From Sanguibacter hominis ATCC BAA-789 (GTDB taxonomy: Bacteria; Actinomycetota; Actinomycetes; Actinomycetales; Cellulomonadaceae): a stretch of DNA of 64,000 nt. The DNA lies in contig NZ_JAAXOW010000004.1 in assembly GCF_012396185.1 (NCBI RefSeq), positions 62,001 through 126,000 on the forward strand, written 5' to 3'. Positions 43,131-50,047 of this stretch are shown here, in pieces. The first letter of the stretch is position 1; every line of letters starts with the position of its first letter. Under the pieces are notes generated by a model that saw nothing but the letters and a program-made list of their open reading frames with translations, was not told where the DNA came from and searched no databases. A program made the translations under genes and the position numbers.

Positions 43131-44095
43131 GCGAACGCCTCCGTGGTCGACGTGTGGACTGCGGTCGCGCCGGCGGCGCGCAGCTCGGCGGCGACGTGCT
43201 CCGCCGTCGTGAGGTCAGGGGCGAGGGCGAGCAGGCAGCCGCCGAGGCCGCCCCCGGTGAGCTTCGCGCCGAGCGCGCCAGCGGTGCGGGCGGCGGCGGC
43301 GAGCGTGTCGAGCTCGGGGCCGCTCACGCCGAGCGCGGCGAGGTGGAGGTGCGACTCGTCCATGAGCGAGCCGACCGTCGCGCGGTCGCCGGTCGCGAGG
43401 GCGGTGCGGGCGGCGTGCGCGATCGCCGTGAGGCGGGCGAGGATGCCGGCGAACCGATCGGGCTCGGTCTCGCGGACGCGGCGCACCGCGTCGACCGCGG
43501 TGCGGGTGCTGCCCGCGACGCCCGTGTCCGCGAGGACGAACGTGAGCTCCGCGCCGGTCGGCAGCTTCTCCACCGTGCCGCCGTGGAACCACAGGGGAGA
43601 CGTCGAGACGACGCCGTGCGCGTCGATGCCGCTCGGGGCGCCGTGAGCGACGCGCTCGGACGTCTGGATGAGGTCGTGACGCTCAGCGGGGGTGAGCTCC
43701 CGGCTGGCGAGGTCGGCGATCGCGGCGACGACGGCGGCGCCGGTCGCGGCGCTCGAGCCGAGCCCGCGCGAGGCGGGGATGTCGCTGCTGATGCGCAGCG
43801 CGACGTTCACGTCGGCGAGGTCGAACCAGCCGAGCGCGGCCTGCAGCGCCGCGACGGTGGGACCGAGGCGGTCGGGCGCGGCCGTGACGGGGCCGGAGTA
43901 GAGGGAAGACTCGAGGCGGCTGGGGCCGTCGGTGACGGTCACGTGCGCGGTGAGCGTCAGGGCCGGGACGGGCACCACGATCGCGGGGGCGCCGTGGACG
44001 ACGGCGTGCTCGCCGAAGAGGATCGCTTTGCCGTGGCTGCGTCCCACGCCGCGACTCTGCGTCGCGGGGCGGCGCGGTTCCACACTGCTTCGCAA
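43127..44095 (-). CDS. mvk: Mevalonate kinase
   Basis: 322 residues from the chosen start. GRSHGKAILFGEHAVVHGAPAIVVPVP, SRGLGSSAATGAAVVAAIADL and GAKLTGGGLGGCLLAL are the three GHMP-kinase motifs of mevalonate kinase. It is the first gene of a six-gene operon. The start is TTG 44095, because AGGAGG lies four bases upstream. GTG 44134 is in frame but adds 13 residues, and the GTG four codons further in is too far from the site. A minus-strand TACGGT at 44170-44175 is a possible -10. Confidence 0.9.
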   Translation of the reverse strand: MRSSVEPRRPATQSRGVGRSHGKAILFGEHAVVHGAPAIVVPVPALTLTAHVTVTDGPSRLESSLYSGPVTAAPDRLGPTVAALQAALGWFDLADVNVALRISSDIPASRGLGSSAATGAAVVAAIADLASRELTPAERHDLIQTSERVAHGAPSGIDAHGVVSTSPLWFHGGTVEKLPTGAELTFVLADTGVAGSTRTAVDAVRRVRETEPDRFAGILARLTAIAHAARTALATGDRATVGSLMDESHLHLAALGVSGPELDTLAAAARTAGALGAKLTGGGLGGCLLALAPDLTTAEHVAAELRAAGATAVHTSTTEAFA

Positions 44096-44241
44096 GGATC
44101 CTCCTGTCACGGTGCTCGACGTCGCTGACAGCACCGCGCCGGGTCACGGCCGAGTGCACGGCCCGAAATACCGTACATGCCTGGGTGAGGGGTGTCTGTG
44201 ATCGGTTCGTGTGGGACGGACGCGCACCGGTGTGGGGCGGG

Positions 44242-44862
44242 TCACCCCAGGGGCGCGGGCTCCCGGGGCTGAGCGGCTCGTTCGTGGCTGCGCACGAGGT
44301 CGCGGGCGGCGTCGAGCGACGCGACGGCGGCGGTGAGGTTCACCCGCACGAGCGACAGTGCGGCGATGACGAGGCCGGCGCAGGCGGTCGCGAGGGTGTC
44401 GCGCTGGTCGGTGGGGAGGTCGGGGAGCTGGCGGGCGATGCCGGAGACGACGGCGGTTCGCAGCTCGGCTGCGTAGGCGTCGATCGTGCGTGCGACGGTG
44501 TCGTCGCGGGCGATCGGGGCGTTGGCGGCCGAGATGAGGAGGCAGCCGTTCATGGCGGCGCCGGAACCGGCGTGCTGGAGCGCGTCGCGCAGCCCGAGAA
44601 GGTAGCGGTCGAGCGCGTCGGGCGTGGCGTCGTCGCTCGCGAGCTGGCGCAGCGGTGGGCGGACGACCTCGTCGAGGTAGCTCGCGACCGCGGCGTCGAA
44701 CAGGCCGCGCTTCGAGCCGAACGCGTGGTAGATGCTCGAGCGTGAGAGGCCGGTGGCCTTCTCGAGGTCGGGGAGCGCGGCGCTCTCGTAGCCGTGCTCC
44801 CAGAAGACGGCGCGGGCGGCGCGGACGACCTCGTTCGTGTCGAACGTCTGGGTGCGGCCCAT
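44242..44862 (-). CDS. TetR/AcrR-family transcriptional regulator
   Basis: 206 residues. An N-terminal HTH (VVRAARAVFWEHGYESAALPDLEKATGLSRSSIYHAFGSKRGLFDAAVASYLDEV, about 12-66) is followed by a helical ligand-binding domain with NGCLLISAANAP. The helix-turn-helix is typical of the branch that represses a neighbouring quinone reductase or oxidoreductase. It is divergent from the DUF1304 and reductase genes, with a large inverted repeat (44882-44915) between them. GAGGGTCAC lies before ATG 44862. The inducer is unknown. Confidence 0.9.
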   Translation of the reverse strand: MGRTQTFDTNEVVRAARAVFWEHGYESAALPDLEKATGLSRSSIYHAFGSKRGLFDAAVASYLDEVVRPPLRQLASDDATPDALDRYLLGLRDALQHAGSGAAMNGCLLISAANAPIARDDTVARTIDAYAAELRTAVVSGIARQLPDLPTDQRDTLATACAGLVIAALSLVRVNLTAAVASLDAARDLVRSHERAAQPREPAPLG

Positions 44863-44881
44863 GTGACCCTCCTGGTGGTGA

Positions 44882-44915
44882 ACTGATCGATCCAGTATAT
44901 TCTAGATCGATCAGT
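44882..44915. promoter_or_regulatory. Palindromic TetR operator with embedded -10
   Basis: Perfect 11-bp arms actgatcgatc (44882-44892) and gatcgatcagt (44905-44915) flank a 12-bp AT-rich spacer containing tatatt. It is the only AT-rich spot in the 94-bp divergent gap. The arrangement is typical of a TetR dimer (or dimer pair) blocking promoters in both directions. Confidence 0.85.
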
Positions 44916-44956
44916 CCACTAACGGCGCGCAGGGCGCGCTCAACCGAGGAGACCCC

Positions 44957-45346
44957 ATGGTCATCGCAGGCCTCGTGCTCGCAGGCGTCGCCGCCCTCGT
45001 GCACGTCTTCATCTTCTATCTCGAGTCGATCGCCTGGACGAGCGCCCGCGCCCGCGCCGTCTTCGGCACCGGAACGGTCGAACAGGCCGCCGCGCAGCAG
45101 CAGCTCGCGTTCAACCAGGGCTTCTACAACCTCTTCCTCGCGATCGCCGTCGCCCTCGGCATCGGCCTCTACGCGGCAGGGCAGACCGCCGTCGGCGCAA
45201 CCCTCGTCCTCACCGGCGCAGGCTCCATGGCCGCCGCCGCCCTCGTCCTCGTCCTCTCGAGCCCCGACAAGGCCTCGGCAGCGCTCAAGCAGGGCCTCGC
45301 GCCCGCGCTCGGCGTCGTCGCCCTCGCCCTCGGCCTCGCACTCTGA
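44957..45346 (+). CDS. DUF1304 membrane protein
   Basis: 129 residues, four predicted membrane spans. VLAGVAALVHVFIFYLESIAWTSARARAVFG and QLAFNQGFYNLFLAIAVALGIGLY are the conserved DUF1304 segments. The family is small integral membrane proteins of unknown function, frequently next to TetR regulators and oxidoreductases. GAGGAG lies before ATG 44957. It probably forms a TetR-controlled operon with the reductase gene 19 bp downstream. Confidence 0.9.
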   Translation: MVIAGLVLAGVAALVHVFIFYLESIAWTSARARAVFGTGTVEQAAAQQQLAFNQGFYNLFLAIAVALGIGLYAAGQTAVGATLVLTGAGSMAAAALVLVLSSPDKASAALKQGLAPALGVVALALGLAL

Positions 45347-45365
45347 ACCCGAACGAAAGCAGAAC

Positions 45366-46388
45366 ATGACTCACGCAGCCAGCACCCAGGTCCAGCTCGT
45401 CTCCCGCCCCCACGGGTGGCCTACCCACGAGAACTTCCGCACGGTCACCGTCGAGCTCGGCGACCTCGCCCCCGGCGAGGTGCGCGTCGCCAACGCGTTC
45501 CTCTCTGTCGACCCGTACATGCGCGGCCGCATGAACGACGTCAAGAGCTACGTCCCGCCGTTCGCCCTCGGCGAGACCATGACGGGCGGTGCGATCGGCC
45601 GCGTCGTCGAGTCCGCCGCCGACTCCCTGCCCGTCGGGACGCTCGTCCAGCACGACCTCGGCTGGCGCGACGTCGCGCAGGCAGACGCAGCCGCGTTCCG
45701 CGCCGTCCCCGAGCTCCCCGGCGTCCCGCTCTCCGCGCGCCTGGGCATGCTCGGCATGACCGGCCTCACCGGATACGTCGGCCTCACAGCGATCGCCAGC
45801 ATCAAGGAAGGCGACACGGTGTTCGTCTCCGGCGCCGCGGGCGCCGTCGGCACCGCTGCCGGGCAGATCGCCCGCCTCCTCGGCGCGAAGCGGGTCATCG
45901 GCTCGGCCGGCTCAGCCGAGAAGGTCGCACTCCTCACCGAGAAGTACGGGTACGACGCCGCGCTCAACTACAAGGACGCGCCCGTCCGCGAGCAGCTCCC
46001 TGCCCTCGCGCCCGACGGCGTCGATGTGTTCTTCGACAACGTCGGCGGCGACCACCTCGAGGCCGCGCTCGACGTCATGAACACCGGCGGGCGCATCGCC
46101 CTGTGCGGCGCGATCACCGGCTACAACACGACCGAGCGGACGCCCGGCCCGGACAACATGGCGAACATCATCACGCGGGGACTCACGCTCAAGGGCTTCA
46201 CCCTCGGCAGCTACGTCCACCTCGCGCCCGAGTTCACCGAGAAGATGGCCGGCTGGTTCGCCGACGGCAAGATCGCGTACGACGAGACGATCGTCGACGG
46301 CGTCGAGAACGCCGTCGACGCGTTCCTCGACATGATGCGCGGCGGCAACGTCGGCAAGATGCTCGTCCGCGTCGACCCGGAGGCCTGA
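45366..46388 (+). CDS. NADP-dependent medium-chain oxidoreductase (enone/curcumin reductase-like)
   Basis: 340 residues. LSVDPYMRGRM and the Rossmann motif SGAAGAVGTAAGQIARLLGAKRVIGSAGS place it in the zinc-free MDR branch of prostaglandin/alkenal reductases (yeast YNL134-like, E. coli CurA). YDAALNYKD and FFDNVGGDHLEAALDVM follow. It reduces carbon-carbon double bonds of enones with NADPH, a likely detoxification role. The weak GAAAG upstream and the 19-bp gap suggest expression with DUF1304 under the TetR protein. A 20-bp hairpin follows. Confidence 0.9.
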   Translation: MTHAASTQVQLVSRPHGWPTHENFRTVTVELGDLAPGEVRVANAFLSVDPYMRGRMNDVKSYVPPFALGETMTGGAIGRVVESAADSLPVGTLVQHDLGWRDVAQADAAAFRAVPELPGVPLSARLGMLGMTGLTGYVGLTAIASIKEGDTVFVSGAAGAVGTAAGQIARLLGAKRVIGSAGSAEKVALLTEKYGYDAALNYKDAPVREQLPALAPDGVDVFFDNVGGDHLEAALDVMNTGGRIALCGAITGYNTTERTPGPDNMANIITRGLTLKGFTLGSYVHLAPEFTEKMAGWFADGKIAYDETIVDGVENAVDAFLDMMRGGNVGKMLVRVDPEA

Positions 46389-46406
46389 GCCCTTCTGCTC
46401 AGCACC

Positions 46407-46449
46407 CCGGGCGGGGCGCGGTGTCGAGACGACGCCGCGCCCCGCCCGG
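46407..46449. terminator. Bidirectional 20-bp hairpin
   Basis: Stem 46407-46426 with 46430-46449, all paired except one G-U wobble, loop AGA. It separates the convergent oxidoreductase and hsp20 genes. Confidence 0.88.
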
Positions 46450-46483
46450 CTGCGCAGTGCCGGACGGGGCGCGGTGGTTGTGG

Positions 46484-46918
46484 TCAGGACGCGGGGGCGT
46501 CCTGCGTGATCTGAGCGGGTGTGCCCTGGTGCTGGACCTCGATCTTCCGCGGCTTGGCCTGCTCGCTGACCGGGATGGTCAGCGACAGCACGCCGTCGGC
46601 GTAGCTCGCCGTGATCTGGTCGAGCGCGAGACCGCGACCCACAGTGAGCTGGCGGGCGAACGTGCCCGACGGGCGCTCGCGGACCAGCCAGTCCGCGTCG
46701 CTCGAGCGTGCGGTCCGCTCAGCGCGGATCGTCAGCGTGCTGTCCTCGACAGAGATGTCGATCGTGCCCGGGTCAGCACCCGGCAGGTCGACCGCCAGCA
46801 CGTAGTGGTCCTCCTCGCGCAGCAGGTCCATCGGCATGGCCGCGGAGCCGCGCGGGGTCGTCAGGACGGACGACATCAGGCGATCCATCTCCCGGAACGG
46901 GTCCCAACGAGTAGCCAT
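46484..46918 (-). CDS. hsp20: Small heat shock protein, Hsp20/alpha-crystallin
   Basis: 144 residues. RWDPFREMDRLMSSVL is the typical N-terminus. The alpha-crystallin domain runs from about 40 to 130 (DHYVLAVDLPGADPGTIDISVEDSTLTIRAER, then RQLTVGRGLALDQITASYADGVLSLTIPV with the A-x-x-x-G-V-L motif), and a short tail follows. It holds unfolded proteins as an ATP-independent chaperone. ATG 46918 has GGAGGAGG upstream. A CIRCE-like element at 47012-47038 predicts HrcA control. Confidence 0.93.
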   Translation of the reverse strand: MATRWDPFREMDRLMSSVLTTPRGSAAMPMDLLREEDHYVLAVDLPGADPGTIDISVEDSTLTIRAERTARSSDADWLVRERPSGTFARQLTVGRGLALDQITASYADGVLSLTIPVSEQAKPRKIEVQHQGTPAQITQDAPAS

Positions 46919-47011
46919 CGTCACCACCTCCTCCAAGCACGACCTCGACCGTCGAAGTCGTCGAACGCCCGTCAGCGGATCCCCGCGGACGGGTTGGCTA
47001 CACCTCCCGTT

Positions 47012-47038
47012 CTAGCACTCACACATGGTGAGTGCCAG
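47012..47038. promoter_or_regulatory. CIRCE element (HrcA operator)
   Basis: ctagcactc (47012-47020), nine bases, then gagtgccag (47030-47038). This matches the CIRCE consensus TTAGCACTC-N9-GAGTGCTAA with only the outer bases changed. It lies 94 bp upstream of the hsp20 start. Confidence 0.85.
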
Positions 47039-47178
47039 CCTCGTTCGGCGAGAGCGAAACGTGCCGTCTCGCCGTCGGGGCCACCGTTGACCGGCCCTCC
47101 CGACGGTGCTTCGATGAAGAGTCGCCAGGGACCGTTCCTCGCCGAGGACTCCCGGCGCCGTGAGGGGTGAGCGAACCC

Positions 47179-47499
47179 ATGACCAAGCACTCCGTGACGA
47201 AGCGCGTCCTTCCCGCCGTCGGGCTGCTCCTGGTCCTCGCCCTGGCGGCGTGCGCGCCCACGGCCCCCGAGGCCAGCCAGGCGGCCGGTGCGCCCGGGTT
47301 CTGGCAAGGGCTGTGGCACGGGCTGATCTCACCGGTGACTTTCCTCGTGTCCCTCTTCAACGACAAGGTCGGCATCTACGAGGTCAGCAACTCCGGCAGC
47401 TGGTACGACGCCGGGTTCATGCTCGGCGTGTCGGTCGCGTTCGGGGGCGCAGCCCGCGGGGGCGGATCAGCTGGGGCACGCCGCACCACACGGCCTTGA
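47179..47499 (+). CDS. Small putative lipoprotein
   Basis: 106 residues. A lipoprotein signal (KRVLPAVGLLLVLALAAC) has lipobox LAAC. The mature part, GFWQGLWHGLISPVTFLVSLFNDKVGIYEVSNSGSWYDAGFMLGVSVAFGGAA, belongs to a small conserved hypothetical family found in many bacteria, ending here in a Gly/Arg-rich tail. No function is known. ATG 47179 is preferred to GTG 47167. It shares its upstream region with the divergent hsp20 gene and its CIRCE element. Confidence 0.75.
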   Translation: MTKHSVTKRVLPAVGLLLVLALAACAPTAPEASQAAGAPGFWQGLWHGLISPVTFLVSLFNDKVGIYEVSNSGSWYDAGFMLGVSVAFGGAARGGGSAGARRTTRP

Positions 47500-47557
47500 A
47501 CGTCGCACGTCCACGGGACGGTTCCTGGAACGTGGGTGTGCCTGCAAGATGAGGGAC

Positions 47558-48022
47558 ATGACATCGGACACCCCCTCCCCGAAACAGCTACGTCTGATCA
47601 TCGAGACCGACGACTTCGACAATGCCGTGCGGTTCTACCGCGATGTGTTCGGGATGCCGGAGCAGCTGGCCTTCGCGACTGAGGGCGACGACCGCGTGGC
47701 GATCCTGCACGCTGGCATCGCGACGATCGAGTTGGCCACCCCGACGCACGCCAAGAACATCGACGTGGTCGAGGGGGTGCCGCACACTCCCGGAGTGCTG
47801 CGGATCGCACTGGAGGTCGACGACACCGAGCAGGCTGTCGCGGCAGCACTCGACGGTGGCGCAGACCTGGTCGCCCCGCCGGTGAAGACGCCCTTCCAGA
47901 GTCTCAACGCCCGCATCCAGGGGCCGGCAGGCTGGCAGGTCACGTTCTTCCAGGAGCTGGAGACTCTAGAGGAGCGGGGAGCGCGCGAGGGCTTCACCAC
48001 CGACGACGTCCGCGACCGCTGA
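47558..48022 (+). CDS. VOC-family protein (glyoxalase/bleomycin-resistance fold)
   Basis: 154 residues. One beta-alpha-beta-beta-beta repeat (LRLIIETDDFDNAVRFYRDVFGMPEQ) is followed by the second (LRIALEVDDTEQAVAAALDGGADLVAPPVKTPFQSLNARIQGPAGWQVTFFQ), making a single-domain VOC protein. Members bind metals and act as lyases, dioxygenases or drug-binding proteins; the specific role is unknown. GAGGG lies before ATG 47558; ATG 47549 is also in frame. It marks the left edge of the lower-G+C accessory region. Confidence 0.8.
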   Translation: MTSDTPSPKQLRLIIETDDFDNAVRFYRDVFGMPEQLAFATEGDDRVAILHAGIATIELATPTHAKNIDVVEGVPHTPGVLRIALEVDDTEQAVAAALDGGADLVAPPVKTPFQSLNARIQGPAGWQVTFFQELETLEERGAREGFTTDDVRDR

Positions 48023-48317
48023 GCCCTGACCCGGGGTGACCGACTCTTGGTCGTCCGCCCTATCCGGCGGACGATCTGCTTGCCCACGTCAGTAATGCCA
48101 GCCCAGCGGCGAGGCCCGAACCCAGCCCCGATGATTCTCCGGGCAAGGATTCGAGCCTTGTGCGCGGCGTGGACCTCTGTGGGGCGGAGTCTAAAAATGG
48201 CGGCCACTACTGGCCTACAGGGCCGCGAACCCGCCCAAACTGGGCCAGGAGGGCCTGCCCGGGCCGAACGCGGGCGCTGGCGGCACGTCCAGGCGAATCG
48301 CCGCGCGGAACACCCAG

Positions 48318-48626
48318 GTGCATCTTCCTGCGAAGCGCCAGCTGGAGGTCGTCGCGCTCTACCGTGAGGGACTCCCACTCAAAGAGAGCGCAGAGCGGTT
48401 CAAGACCCACCGAGCGACGGCCGGCGAGATCTGCAAGCGTCACAGTGTGGAGTTGCGGAACCCGAATCGCGGCATGGACGACGCCCAGGTCCGCTCCGCC
48501 TCTCATATGTATGAGAACGGTGCGTCGCTCGCAATGGTTGGCAAGCAACTTGGCCTCAGCGTCGGGACGGTTCGCAGGGCGCTCCTGGGCGCGGGCGTGA
48601 AGTTGCGCCCACGCCCGGGGCGCTGA
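48318..48626 (+). CDS. Two helix-turn-helix (recombinase-like) small protein
   Basis: 102 residues containing two similar HTH segments: KRQLEVVALYREGLPLKESAERFKTHRATAGEICKRH, and DDAQVRSASHMYENGASLAMVGKQLGLSVGTVRRALLGAGVKLR. Both look like the C-terminal HTH of small serine resolvases, but no catalytic domain is present in any frame upstream. It may be a stand-alone DNA-binding protein or the tail of a lost recombinase. The GTG start at 48318 has no clear ribosome site. The preceding 295 bp (48023-48317) hold no gene I can support. Confidence 0.6.
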   Translation: MHLPAKRQLEVVALYREGLPLKESAERFKTHRATAGEICKRHSVELRNPNRGMDDAQVRSASHMYENGASLAMVGKQLGLSVGTVRRALLGAGVKLRPRPGR

Positions 48627-48652
48627 TCACGGTTTGAGGGCGTTGCCCCACG

Positions 48653-50047
48653 CTACCAGTAGATCGCGATGATTTCGGTATCGAGAATGCGCTCATCCGT
48701 CCGATCTGTGGTCTGCTCGGGAGGGCCAGGCGTCGGCGCCGCGATGCTCAGCGCAGGAGTGGGAAACAGTTCGAGCCCGGCGGCAGCGCGCGCTTCTCGA
48801 CGCGCCCGCAGATCATCCTCTGGTGTCGGCGTTTGCGCACCCATGTGTGTTTCTGCGAATTCACGCACAAGATCGAACCCTTCCCGCTGGGCGACGGCAT
48901 CCGTCGAGCCAGTCGATATCTGGGCAACAAGCCTCACGAAAGCCCTATTGGTTTCATCGGTGCAGATTGCGGTCCCCGGAACGATCGCGTCTCGATAACG
49001 CACGAGTGCATCGGCGATGACCGGACCTTGGGCTTGTGCAGATCCTACCGGCCCGTCTGCGGCGGTTGGAGAGCGAACCGCATTAATCTGGTCAACGAAT
49101 CCGGGCGCAACCTCGCTGAAGAGGTCCGCTAGCTTGACCGGTGTCCACTTGTCATGGAGGCCATCCCTCGAGACGCGGCACAGCATGTTGAAGCGAGCCT
49201 CCGAGAACAGCACGCGGCGTACGTCTTTCCAGAACCCGAGGTGCTCGGTAACTCCAGTAATGCGCAGCGGCTTCGCATCGATACCCAGTCCAGCGACCGC
49301 GTCCTTGTGCGCAACATACTCAACTCCGGCAACGGTGACCACGACATAGTTCACCGCAGTCGCCTTGATGGGGATGAGACCGGCAAGGAATCGATCGAGC
49401 ACCTTCATGATCGGTGCCGATTCGCGGAGGAACCCGAGCGTACCGTGATTAGCGAACATACCCGGAAAGTCGTCTGCCATCGCCGACCACTCGTTCATCA
49501 TCGCTCCGAGTTTGAACACAGGGTCAACGGCGAGGACGACCTCAACCTCGAGAAGTGTCCCACGAGAGAAGGACACGGCCCGATCGGCGATGTTCGGCTT
49601 CGCCTTGGCAACTTCCTCGAAAGTCGCAAATTGTTCGGGGGAATCTGCTGGAGCAACGAGTCTGAAGTCGAGCGGGAGTTCGCGCAACTCCTTGAAGAGG
49701 GTCTGAATTACTGCCTTGCGCGAGCTCTGGGTGCTGTCGCTGTTGCTCGTCTGGTAGCGAGCGCTGACTTGCGATTCGGCCTTACCGATTAGCTCGGATC
49801 CCACGGACGCTCCCACGGTTCCAATGCGCTCCGCTTCGTCCGCGCGAGAGATCGCCTGCGTGATCGCTTCAGGGATCGTGTCGGTCTGCGAGACGAGCAG
49901 GCTGTGAAGGCTCACTGCGTCGAGATAGACAAACTCGCGCAGCGGCAGTTCGCGCCTTACTTGCTCGGCGTTGGTCTTCAGACGTCGGTGAACGAGCCAC
50001 TGTTTGAACGACTTGACAGGATGCCTTACCGAGGACTTAAGCGACAT
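48653..50047 (-). CDS. DUF6414-like protein paired with an AAA+ ATPase
   Basis: 464 residues, no confident function. LPLREFVYLDAVSLHSLLVSQTDTIPEAITQ (about 35-65) resembles the start of DUF6414 proteins. A Ser-rich helical stretch (SELIGKAESQVSARYQTS) leads into mixed alpha/beta sequence and a Pro/Thr-rich tail. No membrane span, signal peptide or nuclease motif is seen. ATG 50047 overlaps the AAA+ gene end by 11 bp, so the two products are coupled and probably interact. Base composition is clearly lower in G+C than the flanks, indicating transfer. The DUF assignment is from memory of the family pattern. Confidence 0.6.
   Translation of the reverse strand: MSLKSSVRHPVKSFKQWLVHRRLKTNAEQVRRELPLREFVYLDAVSLHSLLVSQTDTIPEAITQAISRADEAERIGTVGASVGSELIGKAESQVSARYQTSNSDSTQSSRKAVIQTLFKELRELPLDFRLVAPADSPEQFATFEEVAKAKPNIADRAVSFSRGTLLEVEVVLAVDPVFKLGAMMNEWSAMADDFPGMFANHGTLGFLRESAPIMKVLDRFLAGLIPIKATAVNYVVVTVAGVEYVAHKDAVAGLGIDAKPLRITGVTEHLGFWKDVRRVLFSEARFNMLCRVSRDGLHDKWTPVKLADLFSEVAPGFVDQINAVRSPTAADGPVGSAQAQGPVIADALVRYRDAIVPGTAICTDETNRAFVRLVAQISTGSTDAVAQREGFDLVREFAETHMGAQTPTPEDDLRARREARAAAGLELFPTPALSIAAPTPGPPEQTTDRTDERILDTEIIAIYW

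Noticed and set aside
47500-48317. Duplicate of the tRNA-Lys 3' end marking the left island boundary
   Set aside because: I found no convincing copy of the tRNA-Lys T-arm/acceptor sequence by eye; a computed search is needed.
47635-48378. 247-codon minus-strand frame over the VOC gene and the following gap
   Set aside because: Most of it is antisense to the VOC gene; the part in the gap has no recognisable protein pattern or start site.
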